64,000 nt of DNA from contig JBAMJV010002090.1 of assembly GCA_037951105.1 (NCBI GenBank), positions 62,001 to 126,000 of the forward strand. The letters run 5' to 3'. The translations under genes were made by a program, and so were the position numbers. Position 1 is the first letter of the stretch, and every line of letters starts with the position of its first letter. This DNA is from Echinarachnius parma (Eukaryota > Echinodermata > Echinoidea > Clypeasteroida > Echinarachniidae). Shown piece after piece: positions 52,291-64,000 of the stretch. The notes below the pieces were generated by a model that was not told the DNA's origin, did no database searches, and saw only the letters and a list, made by a program, of their open reading frames with translations.

Positions 52291-54580
52291 ATTCAAGGTA
52301 TTTTATTCAACTATTTGTAGCCAAAGGCTAAATTACAAGTGAATTTACAAGGTAAAAACATCAAAATTACATACAGTGAAAGAAAATATACATATTATAT
52401 CAATACAATTCAAAATATAAATAAGAATGCAAGTGGTTGGCATGTAAAAGTGGCAGAATGTAAATATTGCCTATCAAAATATGAGGAATAACAACACCAT
52501 TATCAATATGATATCAATCTAGTGTAAATTAACTATCAAATACGTAGTATCAACATTAAAGGCTTTTGCATAAAGTAGCATAACTTATTTAGTTAATGGG
52601 TAATCTTTACTTCAATAAAACTAATTGTAAGAGGGTTTAAAGCGTTATCAAGTTTCTATTAAAACTACAAATAATAATATACATGTACGAACACTGCAAA
52701 CAAAGATTAAATAACTAAACAAGTGGGAATTATAAGTAAATCAGTAATAATTCACAATAAAGTAAATAGCTGCCTATCGACTATAAATGATAGCATTAAG
52801 TTACAGGTTATAAATAAAGCTATATTGGGTTGTATTGAATGACTCAAATGTAAGTGTTTCAATAAAATAAAATAGTATTTAAAATGTCCAGGGTTTATAT
52901 TACATGTTTATATTCTAAATACAAACTTAGTGAATTCATATTTATACAATCAAACAATATATTACAAGTTATAATATTAATGAAACTGTCTAAGTAAAGA
53001 TGAATAAAAATAGCCATTTTAGAATGTATGCCTGATTAAAAAATTTGAAAGCTCTTATATAACTATCAAGAAGTAACTTGAATACAATTTATATAATACA
53101 TTGTGAGAATTGTTCATGGCACTAACTGGCAAGTCCATCTGAAGAGATTGCACAAAATGAGATTCATAAATATAATTATAAGGTTTTTAAAAAGTTTATA
53201 ATAGTAAAAGTTCCAGTATCAATTTTGGTTTAAGAGTCTCACTAGGAATGGCAGAGCGCTCTTCCGATAGCGCTCTGTTCTACATTTCACAGTCCTGTAT
53301 TGATCACTAAAACGCAGTGCACGGAGTTCAGACTGCTTTGGTGGCAACCATTGGGGGAAGTTTTTCTCAATTGATTTTGCAAACTTAACACACAATTGGA
53401 CACGTCTTTCCGCCAAAGTGGTGAGTTTTGTGGTTAAGAGTGCGTTCTCGTAGGTTTGGTACTCTGGGCCGAGTATGATACGTAGCGCCCTTTTTTGTAT
53501 ACTCTCTATCTGTTCTGATTCCGCTAAGGTAAGGGAGGAGTGCCAAACCGGTGCACAGTATTCAGTGATGGGCCTAATGTAACATTGGAACACGGTCAGT
53601 AAGTCGTCTGCTAGAAGGCCGAACTTTTTAAGAGTTCTTAGCATGTACAACTTTCTACTTGACCTTGAGACAAGGTCGCATACATGATTGTTCCATTTGA
53701 GGTCATTCTGGATTGTAACGCCTAGTAATTTTACATGGTCGCACTCTGGGATCGGTTGATTAGCAATTATAACAGGTTCGGGGTCTGCGGGTTGTCTGCT
53801 AAATGATATTTTGAGGAATTGGCATTTAGCTGGATTTAACTTCATACGCGTGGATTCACACCACGCTTCTAACTCACGGACAGTTTGCGATATGTTACTC
53901 CCTGTGGTTGGCTTTCGGCTTTCAGCTATAGTCAGGTCATCAACATATTTCCACCTGGGTAAGGTTGATTCGTCTAGTGCATCGTTTACTACTGCGAGGA
54001 AAAGGATTGGTCCCAGGCGTGTACCCTGTGGAACACCTGCATTTGTCACGACTGGTTCTGAAAGTTTGCCTCGGTATCGGACTTGCTGTGTTCGCTCTGA
54101 TAGGAAGCTGGACACCCATGGTACCAGTTCTGGTCTGGCACCCAATGCGTAGATCTTCTGAATGGCAATGTTGTGGTCCACCAAGTCAAATGCCTTGGAA
54201 AAATCTGTCATCACCACCGTTGATGTATATCCTGTTTTGTCAGCATGTGAATACAAGTATTCCAGTAGATCTACCAGGTAATGAGAGGTTGACATACCCG
54301 GCCGATTTCCATACTGATGATGATCAATGTTTCCACTGATGTCAGCGAGCAGCATCTTGCAAACAAAGAGTTCAGCAAGTTTTGCGAAATGACTGGTAAG
54401 TGCAATTGGTCTCAGTTTGTCTATTGAGGGTGGTGATGTTTTAGGTATTGGAACTATGGTGGACATTTTCCATTGATGAGGAACGATTCCTTGGTCAAGA
54501 GAAGCATTGATTATATCACAAATTGGAGTTGTAAACGTTTTTAAACAGGACTCGAAAAAAGCACTGTTCCATTTGCCCAT
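52291..54580 (-). mobile_element. 5'-truncated LINE (RT, thumb, 3' UTR)
   Basis: The 453-codon ORF (54580-53219) begins mid-domain with an accidental ATG: FFESCLKTFTTPICDIINAS, then PIPKTSPPSIDKLRPIALTS, VVMTDFSKAFDLVDHNIAIQ, GVPQGTRLGPILFLAVVNDA, catalytic YVDD, MKLNPAKCQFLKISF, HVKLLGVTIQNDLKWNNHV. The frame is intact, suggesting a young copy. Below it lies ~930 bp of AT-rich 3' UTR ending TTGAATAAAATACCTTGAAT near 52291. CR1/Daphne-like by motif style (inference). Endonuclease and ORF1 missing. Confidence 0.88.
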
Positions 54581-55002
54581 GGCAAGTAAGAATTGTTGTT
54601 GGGCAAGTCAAATTTACGGTCTAGTTTAGTTGCCAGATTAAAGTAAGCAGGCATATTACATTTTATATTTGGGCAAGTAAGATTTGAAGATTCTGAACAT
54701 TCATTATTGTACTTGACTATAAACAGGCCAGTGGAAAAAAAAGTTACTATGGAGGCTAGCCTTCTTGAAACCCAGGAGACCAGAAGAACTGGGGGCAAGA
54801 GCCCGATTACGGACCAGCAACATTTAGCAGCATTGGCTCTAACTCATCGATGTCAATATGCTAGAATTGCATACAAATCAACAGAACGTAGCAGAGCACA
54901 CATACCGCCCAACTCATTGAACCGTAAAGGATTGCACAAGCATATATCTAGAGATCAGTGGAACTAGGCTGGTCCTGGGTCATGATCGTGCTCTCGGCCA
55001 CT
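54581..55002. other. Intergenic, nothing recognised
   Basis: Open frames of 85-86 codons exist on both strands, with no motif I know. Confidence 0.5.
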
Positions 55003-56313
55003 GGGGCTTGTTGCAAGAAAGGGTCCTATCTTTAGGACGTCCTAAATGTCACGTGACTGTCATGTGACTACGACTGAATTACGTACACTTAGGACAGTTG
55101 TCCTAACTTCACGATCGGAACAAACCCCATCATCGGCCAAATGTAAACATGTTTTTATGGAAAGCTTGCATTATTTCAATCAGTGAGAAAGGGACACGAT
55201 ATAAAATGAACTAAACTATGTATGATTACATTTGGAATAATAAATTTAATATGAGTTATCAATGGCACAGAATGGGGTAGGGAATGAATCCCCTTATAAC
55301 ACGAGGGAAGTGTAATGTACAAATTCCCCCCCCCCGCCCATAATGACGAATGATTGTGAACTTGAATATGATGGTAAAGATGCTTAAATATTTATGGCTT
55401 ATTTAGTACTTACTTTACGATATAATTTTGTTTCTTTTTTTTCTCTATTTAATTTAATTTAAATTAATGTTCCATAGACGTCGATCTGTTATCAATACAT
55501 ATTGTTCAAGTAATAAATCCTAATTCCCTTTGCCTGCTCATCAAATGTAAGGCCTTTCTGATGCCCAGCCCCTCCTCCGACTCTGGAAAAAAAAATTACA
55601 GCTACGCCACTAGCCTATTTGGGAAATGAATTTAACTTTCAAGACGAAATATATACGTTTGTATCGCTGATGTTTTCTATTATATAGTATCGGGAACAAA
55701 ACGTATATCGTGAACAAGCAGTTTCCATACTGTATAGAATGGTCTCGATAAAGAAGACCCCTCTTGAATATAAATATTGTTCATAAATTATTTCAAAGGT
55801 AAAAGGTCTTCCTTTTGCCAGATCATCTACTTTTCAGGCAAATGTAATATTTATTGATAAAGTGTAGCTGATCAGATAAGTCAATTGTAGCGATAATATA
55901 TATAATATTTTTCACATGTATAATAGGGTCTGTTTGATGAAGATACTAATTAATGGTGTCTTTAAATAGGCACAAGCAGCAACATAAGCAAAGCTTTTCC
56001 AAATAATATATTTCATGTTTTTTTGTGTGTTCGCTTTCAGCTACCCGTTTGCTTTGCATGTGAACTGAACATTGTAATGTTCTGTGTATGTTTTATATCA
56101 TTTGTCATTCTAACGCACCTATAGACTAGCAATAGGCTCCTATGATGATAATTATTTTACCGATTATACATTAGGTTCATGGCAAAGGCTAATTTCGACT
56201 TAGGCGCCTTTCTTGCAACAGTTTAGGATAACTGTCCTATGTACGTTGCCATATGACAATCACGTGACATTTAGGACGTCCTAAAGATAGGACCCTTTCT
56301 TGCAACAAGCCCC
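55003..56313. mobile_element. TIR element with GGGGCTTGTTGCAAG ends
   Basis: Left GGGGCTTGTTGCAAGAAAGG is mirrored exactly at 56313; the match runs through TCCTATCTTTAGGACGTCCT and AAATGTCACGTGA, about 55-60 bp. A second inverted pair (AGGACAGTTGTCC / GGATAACTGTCC) lies just inside. The interior is AT-rich with no transposase. 1,311 bp. Confidence 0.85.
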
Positions 56314-56622
56314 GGGTTTCCAGGTAGGATGAAGCATCAGGCCTAACTAGCTCAATGCACCTTTGTTGTTCCTTGTTGGCTGTGTGCTAATTTGGCCCTT
56401 TATCAGTTTGAATGTAATGTAACACAATGACCAGGGATGAAAAAGATCCTGTCTGTCTCTTAGATACTGTTTCATTATACAGATAATACACATTCTAGGG
56501 TGTGTTTTGTAAATGCAATGCACTCAAGGTTTTGTCAGATGTACACGACGCATGAGGCGTAAGCAGAGTGCGCATGCGCACCATCTGAATAAACCAAGTT
56601 TTGCATTTACACTGACGCAAGA

Positions 56623-57180
56623 TAGGGATAGTTGAGTTCTGGTCAAGAGAGTAAAGTTTTGGTCAAAGTGAATTTTAGTAACCGAAACCTGCACAATTAC
56701 ATTACAAACTAATAGTAATAACTTCACCATGCTCAAAAGGAATAAAACATTACAAATGGCTTAAGTATATAAGCCCGTTTTCATGCAAAAAGAGCTGTTT
56801 AAACTCAAAAGGGCGCTCCATATTAAAACTCTCATTGGTTTCAATCATTTTAAATGAAATATTGTGCATGTGATGTTTTGTTGAAAGAGTGATTAGATAT
56901 TAAAGATAATAAAAAACATTTTTTTTAACGATTTTTTAAAAGACAAAGCATTTTAGACTTTTTTAACGGCTGGTTCAAAATTATCAAATATTTGTGGGGC
57001 CCCACATTTATTACAAATGGTTGCTTATAGATATTTCAGACATTTCTGAACTGTTTTTATCAAATAAAGTTTATTCTGTCAATAAAATTGTGTGCCCTTC
57101 CGAATTTGACACTCAATTTTTCATTATCTCACAAAAAATTATTTTGTGTAGCTCCCTCTATACAAAACTCAACTATCCCT
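56623..57180. mobile_element. AGGGATAGTTGAGT-family element, full copy
   Basis: Left TAGGGATAGTTGAGTTCTGG, right AAACTCAACTATCCCT. Reverse orientation relative to the copy at 44068. Non-coding. Confidence 0.8.
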
Positions 57181-57298
57181 GTAAGTACCTGTATTATCTG
57201 TTTTATAAAACAAGCTCAACCACAGAATTGTTTAGTATCACTGGATGATTTCAGTAGCCACAATTATTGGTCTACCCTAGCTGTCAACAAGACTTTAA

Positions 57299-57850
57299 AG
57301 TCATACCTGTAAAGTGTCCAAATCCACAAAAATTACTTGGAGCTTCCTCGTTTCTCTTCTACCGTGTTGTTTAGCTTATGGTAAGAGAAGAATAAAATAG
57401 AGTTGGATTTGTTCAAATGTCCCTTTAGTATGAAGATAATTATCATTGAAAATCATTATTTGAAACACGTTGATTAACGCAATTGAAAAAAAAGTACAAT
57501 TGTCCTAGCTAAACATGTCCGAGCTAGCACGCGTGGGAAACATTCCAGACGCTTCTTATACTGAACTTTGATCCAACGTACGTGCGCAAATTCCATGAAT
57601 TCTGTACAGTAAACATACACGAGTGCGGATATCGTCAACGGCTGATTGTGACTGCTACAAATCCATGACAGACCATCAGTATTCGGTGATAAAATATGAA
57701 CTCAATATTCATTTTTTTCACTAGATAAACAGTGTTCGTTTTCTTTCAAACTTTCACAAATCTTTCAATTGTATTTTACAATGATATTGATGTAGGATTG
57801 AAGTCTCTAATGTCATTTTGTGCAATATCTGACACTTTACAGGTATCACT
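57299..57850. mobile_element. TTAA-flanked AGTCATACCTGTAAAGTG element, copy 2
   Basis: TTAA at 57295-57298 and 57851-57854. Ends as in the copy at 46519, and the interior matches it through CGTTTCTCTTCTACCGTG and TATTCGGTGATAAAATATGA. Confidence 0.85.
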
Positions 57851-58049
57851 TTAAAGTGGGAATTTTTAATTATTGACAACAACTCATCACTTGATCATGG
57901 ACTAACTCACTCTGACTTTGTTTAATGCACACATAGCTGCTGTGCCATTCACAGTCACTTGGAGTCAGTCAATCACATACAAATTGTTGTGCATGCAATC
58001 ACTTGAAACTGTCAGTATGTGAATTTCCCTTCCCTGATCTATATATTTA

Positions 58050-59724
58050 GGTGATACGTATAGCGTATCACGTATTGTTATTACTCAGCGGGGTGTTTCC
58101 ACAATCGCACAATACTTCACGATCATCTCTGGCTTTGTGTATATAACTCGTGTCATGTTACAAGGCTCGATCTCGATAAGATCTTGTTCATAACATATCA
58201 AATTATCATGCGACATCATTTGATAACGCTACCACGATCCGTCGTCATTTCCCGCGGTCATTCCGATTTCATTCGACATCATTTTGATAACGCTATCACG
58301 ATCCGTCTTTATTTCCCGCGGTCATTACGATCTCCAAATATACCGCAATTGTGGAAACACAATTATTTTTATTCTTTTTCTTTGTACGTTTTTTGTGTCT
58401 CGTGTCTGTAAAATTTGGCTGGGGATATGATAATGAAACCTGGTGAACATAATAGACCTTGGTCCGACATTGTGCACCTGGGTAATGATTATGACGGTAC
58501 TACTCTGTGACGTCATGGAGACGCCATTTTGTGAAATATTTCAACAGCCCATACCTTTCTTACGTAATGGTATATTTTCACCAAATTCTGTACATGGCAA
58601 GCTAAGTTCAAGGGCTATATAAAAATGTCGCACCCAAGGTCGTACGGACAACGACGGACGCGTACGCGCGCGTCAAAGGGTAAAAATCCTTGAAAAATTC
58701 TCAAATCAACCGGCGAACCAATTTTCCATACGTTTCAGGTCATTCCGAGCATTTCAAAATTTTGCGCGCGTGCGCGCTTTTTCACGCATAGCGCGCACGG
58801 AACAAAAAAATGGCGTTTTTTTTTTTGGAAACTGTTCCTAATACTTTCTATGATAAATTAAAACAGTTTCCAGATCTCCTCGACCAAAAACGCTCGAACA
58901 GGAGGGCGTAAAACTTTAAAATCCGCGAGTGCTGCTATGCACAAAATATGTACAAAATATGCCCTTTTTTAATTGATAATAATTTTTAAAATCCACGGGC
59001 GATTTTGTTAAAAATATTTTTCCTTGCAGACGAATGAGTTGTAGATACAACGTCATGCATCCTTATCGCCAACCAAACCTCATTATGTAATCATATGACC
59101 ATGAGAAGTTAACATTAGCAGTTTTCAACGATTTTATCATTTGCGATTATGTATATATCGTGTTTGGATTCCGATATCTCGGTCAATTCTGCTTGAATCT
59201 GTCCCAAGTTTTGATATCTTGTAGCTGGGACGATCCTGAACAATTACTATCTCTTTCCGACCGGAAATGTGCCGATGCGCGCGTGCTACACATGAAATCC
59301 GCGCGTGCTGCCATATGTAAAATATGTGAAAATGTGGTAAAAACATGCCCTGTTCAATTGATCATAAATTTGAAAATCCATGTTCAGTATTTTGGTTGTT
59401 GTGTATTCGTGACAGAGTATGAGTTGTAGATATGGTGCGATATTCAAAAATCGCCAATCGGACATCGTGACGTCATCAATTTGCCATGAAAAGCGAAAAT
59501 TAAATTTTGATTGATTTCATAAATTTTGTGTTATGTTTTGAAGGTGCAGTTGTGTGTCTATCTCCTTCGATTCTGGTCGAATACGTCTACAATTTTGATA
59601 TGTTGTAGCGGAGATCTGGAGGAAAAATAATATGTTCCTATTATGTTACTCACATAATGGCAACATTTGTTTTTTCTCTATTGCAATGTAGGATACAAAT
59701 ATTTCAAGATATTCCGAGTAAGCC
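58050..59724. repeat. Segmental duplication, unit 1
   Basis: Matches 62314-64000 with only scattered differences (offset 4,264-4,277 bp). Begins with the palindrome GTGATACGTATAGCGTATCAC. Contains GCGCGCGTGCGCGC-type alternating runs near 58760 and a conserved but unrecognised 89-codon ORF (59160). The unit probably continues to the right of 59724, where the other copy leaves the window. Confidence 0.85.
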
Positions 59725-60944
59725 GTTATATTTCTTTTGTTTCGTAACTTATGGTGTTTTTAATTAAATATTTGAAAACAGTAATTGGTTCTCCAAACAG
59801 GGCACATCAAATTGATGCATATAATGCCTTGCTAATTAACGTGACTAAGCCGCCCTCCCCAAAGTATGAGGCTTCGCCCCTATTACTACGTCGTTCAACG
59901 CCCACCTGTTTTCAGTAACGGTCGAAATAATCTCTCAACCCTAGCGTTTGCGTGTAGTAATCCCTATTAGCGCTGCAATAATGGAGAAAGGTGATTTTGA
60001 CTCGACCTGTATCAACGTAATTTGATCCCTACGAACTGAAGTATATACCGCGATAACACGGCCCTCTCTTCCTACACACGAAGTGGGGATCAAGTATTGT
60101 GCCTGGAAAGTTGTTGTCTCTTCTCTGATCAACACGTTATTGTACAGGTAAGACAATATAATTTCTATCTTACATGGATAATTGAAGTTACATCGCATTG
60201 TATAATGTTAAGGTAGTCATGTTAAAGTTTTATATTTATAATGAATGAGATGGAAACTAGTGGAATTATGAGGGAAGAGTTTGAGAGAGATTATACTAGT
60301 TATAGTTGTATAACTTGCTGAATATTGAGAATAATCTTTGTATTGTTTATGGTAATTATCTAAGTAATAATTATATACTGGTTGATCAATGTAAAAGAGA
60401 TACACAAGTTGTGAATTAATACATGTATATTATAAGTGAGTATACTGTTGCATAAAGATTTAGCATGAGGTACTGCTGTGAACAGTGAAGATTTTCTGTG
60501 TGTTCTCCTATACTTATGATTGTATAAATTTGTGGTACCAGTCAAAGCATAAAGCCGTGTGTATGAAAAGGGTTTAGTTATTCCAATCGCCCCTTACCGA
60601 AACTAAAATTGAGATAAACAAACGTATATATCTGCAGTCTGTCTCATTCACGAAATGAAAATGATGTATTCGCTTCTCTGAGAAACCTCCCAAAAGAATA
60701 ACTTTGTACGATTGCATGGTTTAAAGGTACACTTGAGTATTGGTACTTTCCGAAATGCCCCATGACACAAAATTGGTTGGTTCTAATTCAATTAGAAAGT
60801 TCCTTGAATAAAACATGTAAAATGAGAATCATTCCCTTTCAAATGTTCTCATAATTGTAAAATTTCATTTAAAAATATTTTATTTATATATCGTCTAGAC
60901 AATCGATATCTTGATTTTTTTTTAAATACTTAAAATGCATATAC
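59725..60944. other. Intergenic, nothing recognised
   Basis: AT-rich. No ORF with a known motif and no clear inverted repeat. Confidence 0.5.
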
Positions 60945-61228
60945 ACTTCTTAAAAAAAAAAAAAAAAGAGGTTTTTAAATAGTTGATACTATCTTTATCT
61001 AATCATTATTTTCACAAAACATCACATGCACAATGTTGCTTTCTTAGAAAGCACCCTCTTGAGTTGTAACAGCTATTTAAAAAAAAAATGATAACCGGGT
61101 CTTTACTTTGTCGTTTGTTATTTTCTATACATGTCAACCATGGTTGAGTTATAACTGTTAGGTTGTACTGTAATGGTGCAGGTTTTGATTAATACAATTT
61201 AGTTTGACTAAAACTCAATTATCCCTTT
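60945..61228. mobile_element. Partial AGGGATAGTTGAGT-family element
   Basis: Right portion only: AAAGCACCCTCTTGAGTTGT, GTAATGGTGCAGGTTTTGAT, ACTCAATTATCCCTTTAA. The left end is diverged. Confidence 0.6.
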
Positions 61229-61740
61229 AAGAATATTTTTGATAGTTTTTTCCCCTATCTATCATCCCCTCAGTACACCAGGGATTCAGGAATTGTTTAT
61301 TTTAGTTCGGTCACTTCACAAACATGTTGTAGATTCGAGTAGCCATTTTGACGCTAGGATTTAAAGTGCCATTGTCAGTTTTGAGATTTAGTTTAGTAAT
61401 TTAATATTATTTATAAAGTTAATATATTTTTTTTAAATATGAAATACATTATTTGATACTTGATTATTATAAGGAGTTTTTGTGATAACTGTTTAATAAT
61501 GTTTAATGTTTAATAATTCTTTATAAGCATGCATGATAGGTCTGATGGTGACAGGGTGTAGTCTTATCGTTCAGGCCCATGAAAGTATATTACTTTGTGT
61601 TATACATAAACTTCACTGTTAGTAGTAATTGTGCATCTTGATTGTGTGGTAAATGATATAGTTATTCAAAGTGTCTGGAACATATATAATCACTAAGACG
61701 ACGGATACTTGTGATGATGATAGATAGTGGCGATTTTTTC

Positions 61741-61950
61741 AAAGGGGGGGGGGGGGTTATTTCGTCAACCAAAATTGTCAAGGGGTGCCGGTTGAGGGGT
61801 TGTTAATGAAGAATTTTCCAGGGGTGGGCGTCGATGAAGATTTGTCGGGGGGGGGGGGGGGGGGGGGGGGTGTCGGTGAAGATTTTTCGAGGGGGGTGTC
61901 AGTGAAGATTATTCGAGGGGAGGGGGAAGTCGGTGAAGGTCAAAGGTCAT
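61741..61950. repeat. G-rich minisatellite (GGGGTGTCGGTGAAGATTTT units)
   Basis: Related to the array at 17870-18130, including the lead TTATTTCGTCAACCAAAATT (TTATTTCGTGGACCAAAATT there). Long G run at 61850-61870. Confidence 0.65.
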
Positions 61951-61996
61951 GCGTATCACCTTATTCGTCAAAATGACGAATAACATGTCTAGTTAG

Positions 61997-62311
61997 GTGA
62001 TACGTATAGCGTATCACCTTTTGTTATTACTCAGCGGGGTGTTTCCACAATCGCACAATACTTCACGATCATCTCTGGCTTTGTGTATATAATTTGTGTC
62101 ATGTTACAAGGCTCGATCTCGATAAGATCTTGTTCATAACATATCAAATTATCATGCGACATCATTTGATAACGCTACCACGATCCGTCGTCATTTCCCG
62201 CGGTCATTCCGATTTCATTCAACATCATTTTGATAACGCTATCACGATCCGTCTTTATTTCCCGCGGTCATTACGATCTCTAAATATACCGCAATTGTGG
62301 AAACACAATTA
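61997..62311. repeat. Short ~315-bp copy of the duplication's lead unit
   Basis: Starts with the same GTGATACGTATAGCGTATCAC and stops at GTGGAAACACAATT. GTGTTTCCACAATCGC near its start and GCAATTGTGGAAACAC near its end are inverted, so it may be a complete small TIR element with which the larger units begin. Confidence 0.7.
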
Positions 62312-62313
62312 TT

Positions 62314-64000
62314 AGGTGATACGTATATATACGTATCACCTATTGTTATTACTCAGCGGGGTGTTTCCACAATCGCACAATACTTCACGATCATCTCTGG
62401 CTTTGTGTATATAATTCGTGTCATGTTACAAGGCTCGATCTCGATAAGATCTTGTTCATAACATATCAAATTATCATGCGACATCATTTGATAACGCTAC
62501 CACGATCCGTCGTCATTTCCCGCGGTCATTCCGATTTCATTCGACATCATTTTGATAACGCTATCACGATCCGTCTTTATTTCCCGCGGTCATTACGATC
62601 TCCAAATATACCGCAATTGTGGAAACACAATTATTTTTATTTTTTTTCTTTGTACGTTTTTTGTGTCTCGTGTGTGTAAAATTTGGCTGGGGATATGATA
62701 ATGAAACCTGGTGAACATAATAGACCTTGGTCCGAAATTGTGCACCTGGGTAATGATTATGACGGTACTACCCTGTGACGTCATGGAGACGCCATTTTGT
62801 GAAATATTTCAACAGCCCATATCTTTCTTACGTAATGGCATATTTTCACCAAATTCTGTACATGGCAAGCTAAGTTCAAGGGCTATATAAAAATGTCGCA
62901 CCCAAGGTCGTACGGACAACGACGGACGCGTACGCGCGCGTCAAAGGGTAAAAATCCTTGAAAAATTCTCAAATCAACCGGCGAACCAATTTTCCATACG
63001 TTTCAGGTCATTCCGAGCATTTCAAAATTTTGCGCGTGCGCGTTTGCGCGCGCGCTTTTTCACGCGTAGCGCGCACGGAACAAAAAAATTGCCGTTTTTT
63101 TTTTTGAAACTGTTCCCAATACTTTCTATGATAAATTAAAACAGTTTCCAGATCTCCTCGACCAAAAACGCTCGAACAGGAGGGCGTAAAACTTTAAAAT
63201 CCGCGAGTGCTGCTATGCACAAAAATGTACAAAATATGCCCTTTTTTAATTGATAATAATTTTTAAAATCCACGGGCAATTTTGTTAAAAATATTTTTCC
63301 TTGCAGACGAATGAGTTGTAGATACAACGTCATGCATCCTTATCGCCAACCAAACCTCATTATGTAATCATATGACCATGAGAAGTTAACATTAGCAGTT
63401 TTCAACGATTTTATCATTTGCGATTATGTATATATCGTGTTTGGATTCCGATATCTCGGTCAATTCTGCTTGAATCTGTCCCAAGTTTTGATATCTTGTA
63501 GCTGGGACGATTCTGAACAATTACTATCTCTTTCCGACCGGAAATGTGCCGATGCGCGCGTGCTACACATGAAATCCGCGCGTGCTGCCATATGTAAAAT
63601 ATGTGAAAATGTGGTAAAAACATGCCCTGTTCAATTGATCATAAATTTGAAAATCCATGTTCAGTATTTTGGTCGTTATGTTTTCGTGATAGAGTATGAG
63701 TTGTAGGTATAGTGCGATATTCAAAGTTTGCAAACCGGACATCATGACGTCATCAAATTGCCATGAAAAGCGAAAATTTAATTTTGATTGATTTCATAAA
63801 TTTTGTGTTATGTTTTGAAGGTGCAGTTGTGTGTCTATCTCCTTCGATTCTGGTCGAATACGTCTACAATTTTGATATGTTGTAGCGGAGATCTGGAGGA
63901 AAAATAATATGTTCCTATTATGTTGCTCAAATAATGGAAACATTTGTTTTCCCTCTATTGCAATGTAGCATACAAATAATTCAAGATATTCCGAGTAAGC
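62314..64000. repeat. Segmental duplication, unit 2 (cut by window edge)
   Basis: Second copy of the unit at 58050. It opens with a 28-bp perfect palindrome (62314-62341, half-site AGGTGATACGTATA). Runs off the right edge. Confidence 0.85.

Noticed and set aside
53811..54339. Plus-strand ORFs of 113 and 124 codons
   Set aside because: Antisense of the LINE reverse transcriptase.
54707..54967. 86-codon plus-strand ORF upstream of the LINE
   Set aside because: No motif recognised, no initiation or splice context; cannot be supported as a gene.
59160..59429. 89-codon ORF conserved in both duplicated units
   Set aside because: Conservation is explained by the recent duplication; no recognisable domain and no splice context.

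Overview
The window is eukaryotic: AT-rich, with long introns, GT-AG splice sites and dense DNA transposons, LINEs and Penelope-like elements. A marine invertebrate deuterostome, most likely an echinoderm and probably a sea urchin, fits best. The main reason is that the one host gene I can reconstruct is a NOD-like receptor (NLR) whose first coding exon carries a 2A ribosome-skipping peptide ending GDVETNPGP. That arrangement is established knowledge for sea-urchin NLRs. The species call is inference.

The NLR gene runs on the minus strand from 51,945 (ATG) to at least 6,323. I assembled 16 coding exons by hand, all with GT-AG borders and all in compatible phase. They sum to 3,561 nt, or 1,186 codons plus a stop. 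Order: 2A leader (51,945-51,791), Death domain 1 (49,685-49,417), linker (48,209-48,164), Death-like domain 2 (43,344-43,067), linker (41,317-41,258), one large NACHT exon (30,480-28,754), four LRR exons (23,057-22,896; 22,210-22,049; 16,930-16,763; 15,550-15,447), linker (13,169-13,129), then three exons with the N-terminal half of a Roc-like GTPase (11,726-11,561; 10,732-10,626; 9,213-9,161), and two short tail exons (6,463-6,436; 6,357-6,323, TAG) followed by an AATAAA. A sensor with NACHT and LRRs plus a second, apparently truncated, Roc P-loop is the most unusual thing here. Further down (4,929-2,169) lie four exon-like copies of a 48/51-nt, phase 1-1, Pro/Thr-rich linker. These could extend the transcript past the window's left edge.

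The rest is mostly mobile DNA inside the introns. 0-6.2 kb: foldback element, a 1.1-kb tandem duplication and TTAA-flanked elements. 7.7-8.8 kb: ~155-bp tandem repeat. 12.8-14.6 kb: foldbacks. 15.8-16.7 kb: Penelope remnant with inverted ends. 17-21 kb: nested miniature elements, one with repeated TTACGTATGGGACA motifs. 23.9-26.7 kb: a LINE split by another insertion and joined to a broken NACHT copy. 30.8-40.8 kb: a Penelope-like element split by an 8.76-kb Mutator-like element with 9-bp target duplication and a decayed transposase. 44-49.2 kb: TTAA-target elements nested in one another. 52.3-54.6 kb: a 5'-truncated LINE just upstream of the 2A exon. 55.0-56.3 kb: a TIR element. 58.0-64.0 kb: a large near-identical direct duplication cut by the window edge.

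I saw no tRNA, rRNA or CRISPR. All exon borders are hand-read and no RNA evidence was available.
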